From positions 1-7,717 of the forward strand of contig CAMBYA010000103.1 in NCBI GenBank assembly GCA_945872035.1: DNA of 7,717 nucleotides, given 5' to 3'. Positions 5,599 to 7,717 of this stretch are shown one piece after another. Below the pieces are notes generated by a model. That model worked only from the letters and a program-made list of their open reading frames with translations. It searched no databases and had not been told where the DNA came from. Within the stretch, counting starts at the first letter, position 1. Every line of letters begins with the position of its first letter. The DNA is from Rhizobium sp. Q54 (lineage in GTDB: Bacteria; Pseudomonadota; Alphaproteobacteria; SMXS01). Made by a program: the position numbers and the translations under genes.

Positions 5599-5629
5599 CG
5601 CGTGACCCTCCGCTCGCCGGTGTCACGCG
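5599..5629. promoter_or_regulatory. 8-bp inverted repeat upstream of the sigma2-like gene
   Basis: CGCGTGAC (5599-5606) and GTCACGCG (5622-5629) are perfect reverse complements with a 15-base spacer, so the half-site centres are 23 bases (about two helical turns) apart. The element lies 25 bases before the ATG at 5654. It could be an operator for a dimeric regulator or a leader hairpin. Confidence 0.45.
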
Positions 5630-5653
5630 CCCCGTCCCTGATGAAAGCCTGCC

Positions 5654-5914
5654 ATGCCCATGGAAGCGTCACGCCGGCGCGAAGAGATATTCCTGATGGA
5701 ACCCGAGTTGCATGCCTGGGCGTCGTCCTACACTGACGACCCCAACCTGGCGTATGCGCTGGTGCATCATACCATCATGAAGTCCTGGAACGCCCTGAAC
5801 CGGCCCTCGACGACGACGAACACGCGGACCTGGCTGGCCGAACTGATGTGGCACACGGTGAGCACCATGGACTGCTTCGACGACATGCTGTCGGCCGGTA
5901 TGCGGCCCAACTAG
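5654..5914 (+). CDS. Small protein resembling sigma-70 region 2 (no region 4)
   Basis: An 86-aa soluble protein. Residues 16-72, with ELHAWASSYTDDPNLAYALV (18-37), then a T-x-x-x-SW helix and RTWLAELMWHTVSTM (58-72), follow the pattern of ECF sigma factor region 2 (L-x-x-x-A-x-x-L-T-x-D, then A-x-x-L-V-x-x-T, then R-x-W-L-x-x-I-x-x-N). In a real ECF factor this contacts core RNA polymerase and the -10 DNA. The acidic D-D-L-V-Q-type core is replaced (LAYALVHHT) and region 4 is absent, since the ORF ends at 5914. It might be a decayed sigma factor, a sigma-mimic that binds an anti-sigma, or an unrelated helical protein. Start uncertain: ATG 5654, 5660 and 5696 are possible and none has a strong ribosome site. 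It is followed at once by the 82-aa gene. The family call is an inference. Confidence 0.5.
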   Translation: MPMEASRRREEIFLMEPELHAWASSYTDDPNLAYALVHHTIMKSWNALNRPSTTTNTRTWLAELMWHTVSTMDCFDDMLSAGMRPN

Positions 5915-5923
5915 GATATGGAC

Positions 5924-6172
5924 ATGAACGACTTCGATTACGGCATCCCCGCGGAACTGTTCCTGCGCGGCATCGGCGCAGGCGGCAAGCGCCTGGTCTA
6001 CAAGCGCTTTCCTTCGGCGGCGGCTGCCATCCAGTTCGCCGTCGAAGGCTCATCCGGTTTCGCCACGGTCACGCTTGAAGTCGAGGGCGACCGGTTCGAG
6101 AAGGACGGCATCCGCCGCCTTTACGATGCCGGCGATTATCCGCTGTCGCGCAAGCTGCCGCTCGCGGCCTAG
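5924..6172 (+). CDS. Small conserved alphaproteobacterial protein of unknown function
   Basis: An 82-aa soluble protein: MNDFDYGIPAELF (1-13), YKRFPSAAAAIQFAVE (26-41), LEVEGDRFEKDGIRRLYDAG (51-70) and DYPLSR (71-76). I recall similar small proteins with a DFDYG-x-P-AELF start, an RRF-x-x-A-x-x-A-IRFA-x-E middle and a YPL-x-R end in many alphaproteobacteria, annotated only as hypothetical. The start is ATG 5924, because AGGA (5913-5916), inside the preceding stop codon region, sits seven bases upstream; the ATG at 5918 is too close to it. This overlap of ribosome site and stop implies translational coupling with the sigma2-like gene. No function can be assigned; nine bases separate its stop from that of the convergent transglutaminase-like gene. 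Confidence 0.8.
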   Translation: MNDFDYGIPAELFLRGIGAGGKRLVYKRFPSAAAAIQFAVEGSSGFATVTLEVEGDRFEKDGIRRLYDAGDYPLSRKLPLAA

Positions 6173-6181
6173 GACGGCGCC

Positions 6182-7051
6182 TCAGGACGTCACGCGGACC
6201 TCGACCTGCATATCCCAGAACGCGTTTGTCATGCCGGTGAAGCTTCCGGTAACCGGCATGGCCTGGTTGATGTGGCGCGCGACCGCCACCGGAATTAGAT
6301 TCCGGCCGCCAACGGCACGGTTCGTGGGGTCGAAGGTCACCCAGCCGGCGCCCGGAACGAACACCTCCGCCCAGGCGTGGGTCGATCCGTCGCCCGGCGA
6401 TCCCCTCGTCTGGCCGCCGCTACCCGGCAGGAACACATAGCCCGATACGATCCGCGCGCCGAAGCCCAGGCTGCGGGCCGCCTCGACGAACAGTACGGCG
6501 AAGTCCCGGCATGACCCCCAGCCGCGGTCCAGCGTTTCCACCGGCGTCTGAGTGCCCTCGTCGTCGCGGCTCTGGTAGGAGATCCAGCGCGACACCCCCA
6601 TGCTCAGATCCTGCAACAACGCCAGCGTTTCGGTCGGGCGGGACGCAACGAAGCCATGCGCCCAGTCACGCAGACGTCCTATGGGATCGGCATATTGCTG
6701 CGCCGCCAGCGCGCCCAGGTCGGTCAGTTCGGAGTCCGAATAGGCGAAGGGGTAGTGCGTTGCGGTTGCCGCGACGCCGAATTCGGGCCACGCCGGCGCG
6801 AACAGCTCGAGCTCCACGGTGCTTTCGATGATCAGGGAGTCGGACCAGCCTTCGAAGCTGGCCGTGGCGATGGTGTTCCCGAATACGTCATGCGCCCAGG
6901 TCAGTGACGCCTGGGGCGAAATGGTCACGGCGCTCGATTTCAGCCGCAGATCGCGGCTTTCCCTGGGCCGCAGCATCAATCGGTGTTGGCCGAGCTGGAC
7001 CGTCTGATGATACCGGTAAGCGGTACGGTGCCGTATCGACAGAACCATCAT
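6182..7051 (-). CDS. Transglutaminase-like family protein (COG1305)
   Basis: A 289-aa protein with the two-part layout of bacterial transglutaminase-like cysteine-protease-fold proteins. The N-terminal domain (about 1-100) starts LSIRHRTAYRYHQTVQLGQHRLMLRPRES, the bacterial transglutaminase-like N-terminal beta domain. The catalytic core follows: GWGSCRDFAVLFVEAARSLG (177-196) with nucleophile Cys181, STHAWAEVFVPGAGW (223-237) with His225, and DPTN (241-244) with Asp241, a complete Cys-His-Asp triad. Members are thought to act as peptidases or amidases; the substrate is unknown. No signal peptide is seen, so it is probably cytoplasmic. ATG 7051 is chosen, with AAAGGAAC upstream (7058-7065); the next codon is also ATG. 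Relatives often sit beside alpha-E and circularly permuted ATP-grasp genes; none is in view here. Confidence 0.92.
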   Translation of the reverse strand: MMVLSIRHRTAYRYHQTVQLGQHRLMLRPRESRDLRLKSSAVTISPQASLTWAHDVFGNTIATASFEGWSDSLIIESTVELELFAPAWPEFGVAATATHYPFAYSDSELTDLGALAAQQYADPIGRLRDWAHGFVASRPTETLALLQDLSMGVSRWISYQSRDDEGTQTPVETLDRGWGSCRDFAVLFVEAARSLGFGARIVSGYVFLPGSGGQTRGSPGDGSTHAWAEVFVPGAGWVTFDPTNRAVGGRNLIPVAVARHINQAMPVTGSFTGMTNAFWDMQVEVRVTS

Positions 7052-7161
7052 GGGCTTGTTCCTTTCCGGGCACCCCGTTCACGCTAGCACATCCCGATCG
7101 GCGGCAGTGCAGCCGAAGGCGCAAGCCTGATCGCCGTGTGGTCCGTTCCGGCTACTCCGCC

Positions 7162-7180
7162 ATTGCAAATTCCTTGCAAT
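7162..7180. promoter_or_regulatory. Palindromic operator candidate upstream of the P450
   Basis: ATTGCAA (7162-7168) and TTGCAAT (7174-7180) are perfect reverse complements around ATTCC. The site lies 73 bases before the P450 start and about 110 bases before the divergent transglutaminase-like start, where a repressor could act on either gene. A third TGCAA half-site follows at 7191-7195. The size suits a TetR- or LacI-like dimer, but no regulator gene is visible in the window. Confidence 0.55.
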
Positions 7181-7253
7181 CCTGCTCACCTGCAACCATG
7201 ACTGTGGCGAGGCCGAATGGCCGCCACTATGGCCAGAAACGGGAGATTTCGCC

Positions 7254-7717
7254 ATGGCACGCACCACGCCACGCACCGAACCGAACCATATGAAGTGTCC
7301 TGTCTCCATCAGGGACGTGGACCTGTTCTCACCCGGCGCGCAGGAGCACTGGTACGAGGCTTATCCGATCCTGCACCGGGAATCCCCGGTGCACCGTATC
7401 CCCGGCGAAGGCACCACGCCGAACCATGACGGCTTCATCCTCACCAAATACGAGGACATCTCGCTGGTGGTGAAGGACCCGGTCCGGTTTCCAGCGTTCC
7501 TGTCCGACAAGCCCAAGCCGCAGGCCGACGGCACCTATGCGCCGCTGAACGCCATGCAGGAGTCGATCCTGACCCTGCGCCCCAATGTGGAGCTGTGGCG
7601 CACGCACCGGCAGGAGCTGACCGATCCCTGGGTCGGGCCCGGCGCGACCCGCAACACCGACATGATCACCCGCTTCGCCGACCAGCTGATCGACAACTGG
7701 ATCGACAACGGCAAGGT
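7254..7717 (+). CDS. Cytochrome P450, N-terminal part
   Basis: The first 154 codons of a bacterial soluble cytochrome P450, a haem-thiolate monooxygenase; the gene runs off the window before the I-helix, ExxR and Cys haem-ligand motifs. Seen: DVDLFSPGAQEHWYEAYPIL (21-40) and HRESPVHRIPGEG (41-53), the A-helix and first beta strands of P450s, GFILTKYEDISLVVKDPVRF (60-79, beta 1 and B helix, with the family's DP-x-RF), and NVELWRTHRQELTDPWVGPGATRN (111-134), the C-helix W-x-x-x-R haem-propionate contact. ATG 7254 is chosen because GGGAGA lies seven bases upstream; the internal ATG at 7290 would lose only 12 residues and lacks a good site. There is no membrane anchor, as expected for a bacterial enzyme. 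A palindromic site upstream suggests a dedicated regulator. Substrate unknown. Confidence 0.9.
   Translation, partial: MARTTPRTEPNHMKCPVSIRDVDLFSPGAQEHWYEAYPILHRESPVHRIPGEGTTPNHDGFILTKYEDISLVVKDPVRFPAFLSDKPKPQADGTYAPLNAMQESILTLRPNVELWRTHRQELTDPWVGPGATRNTDMITRFADQLIDNWIDNGK

Larger units (their letters stand above)
5331..5653. other. AT-rich divergent region: csp leader/promoter and promoter of the sigma2-like gene
   Basis: No gene is visible in these 323 bases. The part next to csp contains a perfect inverted repeat CCGGAAC-a-GTTCCGG (5361-5375), which could form a hairpin in the csp leader or be an operator. The stretch 5495-5575 is strongly AT-rich and holds two near-identical 11-mers, GTATTTTTAAC (5546-5556) and GTATTTTAAAC (5564-5574), 18 bases apart. 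On the minus strand CTTGCTC followed by TACCTA near 5450-5480 is a weak promoter candidate for csp. An 8-bp inverted repeat lies at 5599-5629. Confidence 0.55.

Overview
The window looks like chromosomal DNA of a high-GC alphaproteobacterium, possibly a Rhodospirillales-type or related soil/marine lineage. The grounds are strong G/C preference at third codon positions, an alphaproteobacterial-style small conserved protein (82 aa) and a gene mix of solute-binding protein, amidohydrolase, SDR and cytochrome P450. The order-level placement is inference. I found no rRNA, tRNA, insertion sequence, integrase or CRISPR array.

Layout. (1) 1-1529, minus strand: a two-gene unit in which a metal-dependent amidohydrolase of the lactonase-like (COG3618) type runs into an MFS transporter that leaves the window; stop and start overlap as TAGTG. 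(2) 1530-1749: a divergent intergenic region with two sets of short tandem repeats. (3) 1750-2964, plus: a PotD-like solute-binding protein with no signal peptide and no ABC permease or ATPase gene beside it. (4) 2965-3596: a gene-poor stretch holding a good 43-aa single-span membrane protein ORF, a weaker 25-aa ORF and an AT-rich block. (5) 3597-3953, plus: an orphan P27-type terminase-small-subunit-like protein. (6) 3966-4787, minus: an SDR oxidoreductase. (7) 4788-5120: an intergenic region with a possible gene remnant and a very clear terminator for the next gene. (8) 5121-5330, minus: a CspA-family cold-shock protein with an AT-rich leader. (9) 5654-6172, plus: a two-gene unit of a sigma-region-2-like protein lacking region 4 and a small conserved protein. 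(10) 6182-7051, minus: a transglutaminase-like cysteine protease-fold protein. (11) 7254-end, plus: the N-terminal part of a cytochrome P450, with a perfect 7-5-7 palindrome in its upstream region.

How the parts may work together. The amidohydrolase and MFS transporter probably form a small catabolic or uptake unit, and the divergent solute-binding protein may share its control region. The other genes look like independent units: cold-shock response, a possible truncated sigma-like regulator, and a P450 probably controlled by its own repressor. I do not see a convincing new multi-gene system. The most interesting items are the sigma2-only gene pair, the signal-less orphan binding protein, the Shine-Dalgarno-bearing tandem repeats before the amidohydrolase, the P450 palindrome and the unlisted small membrane protein.
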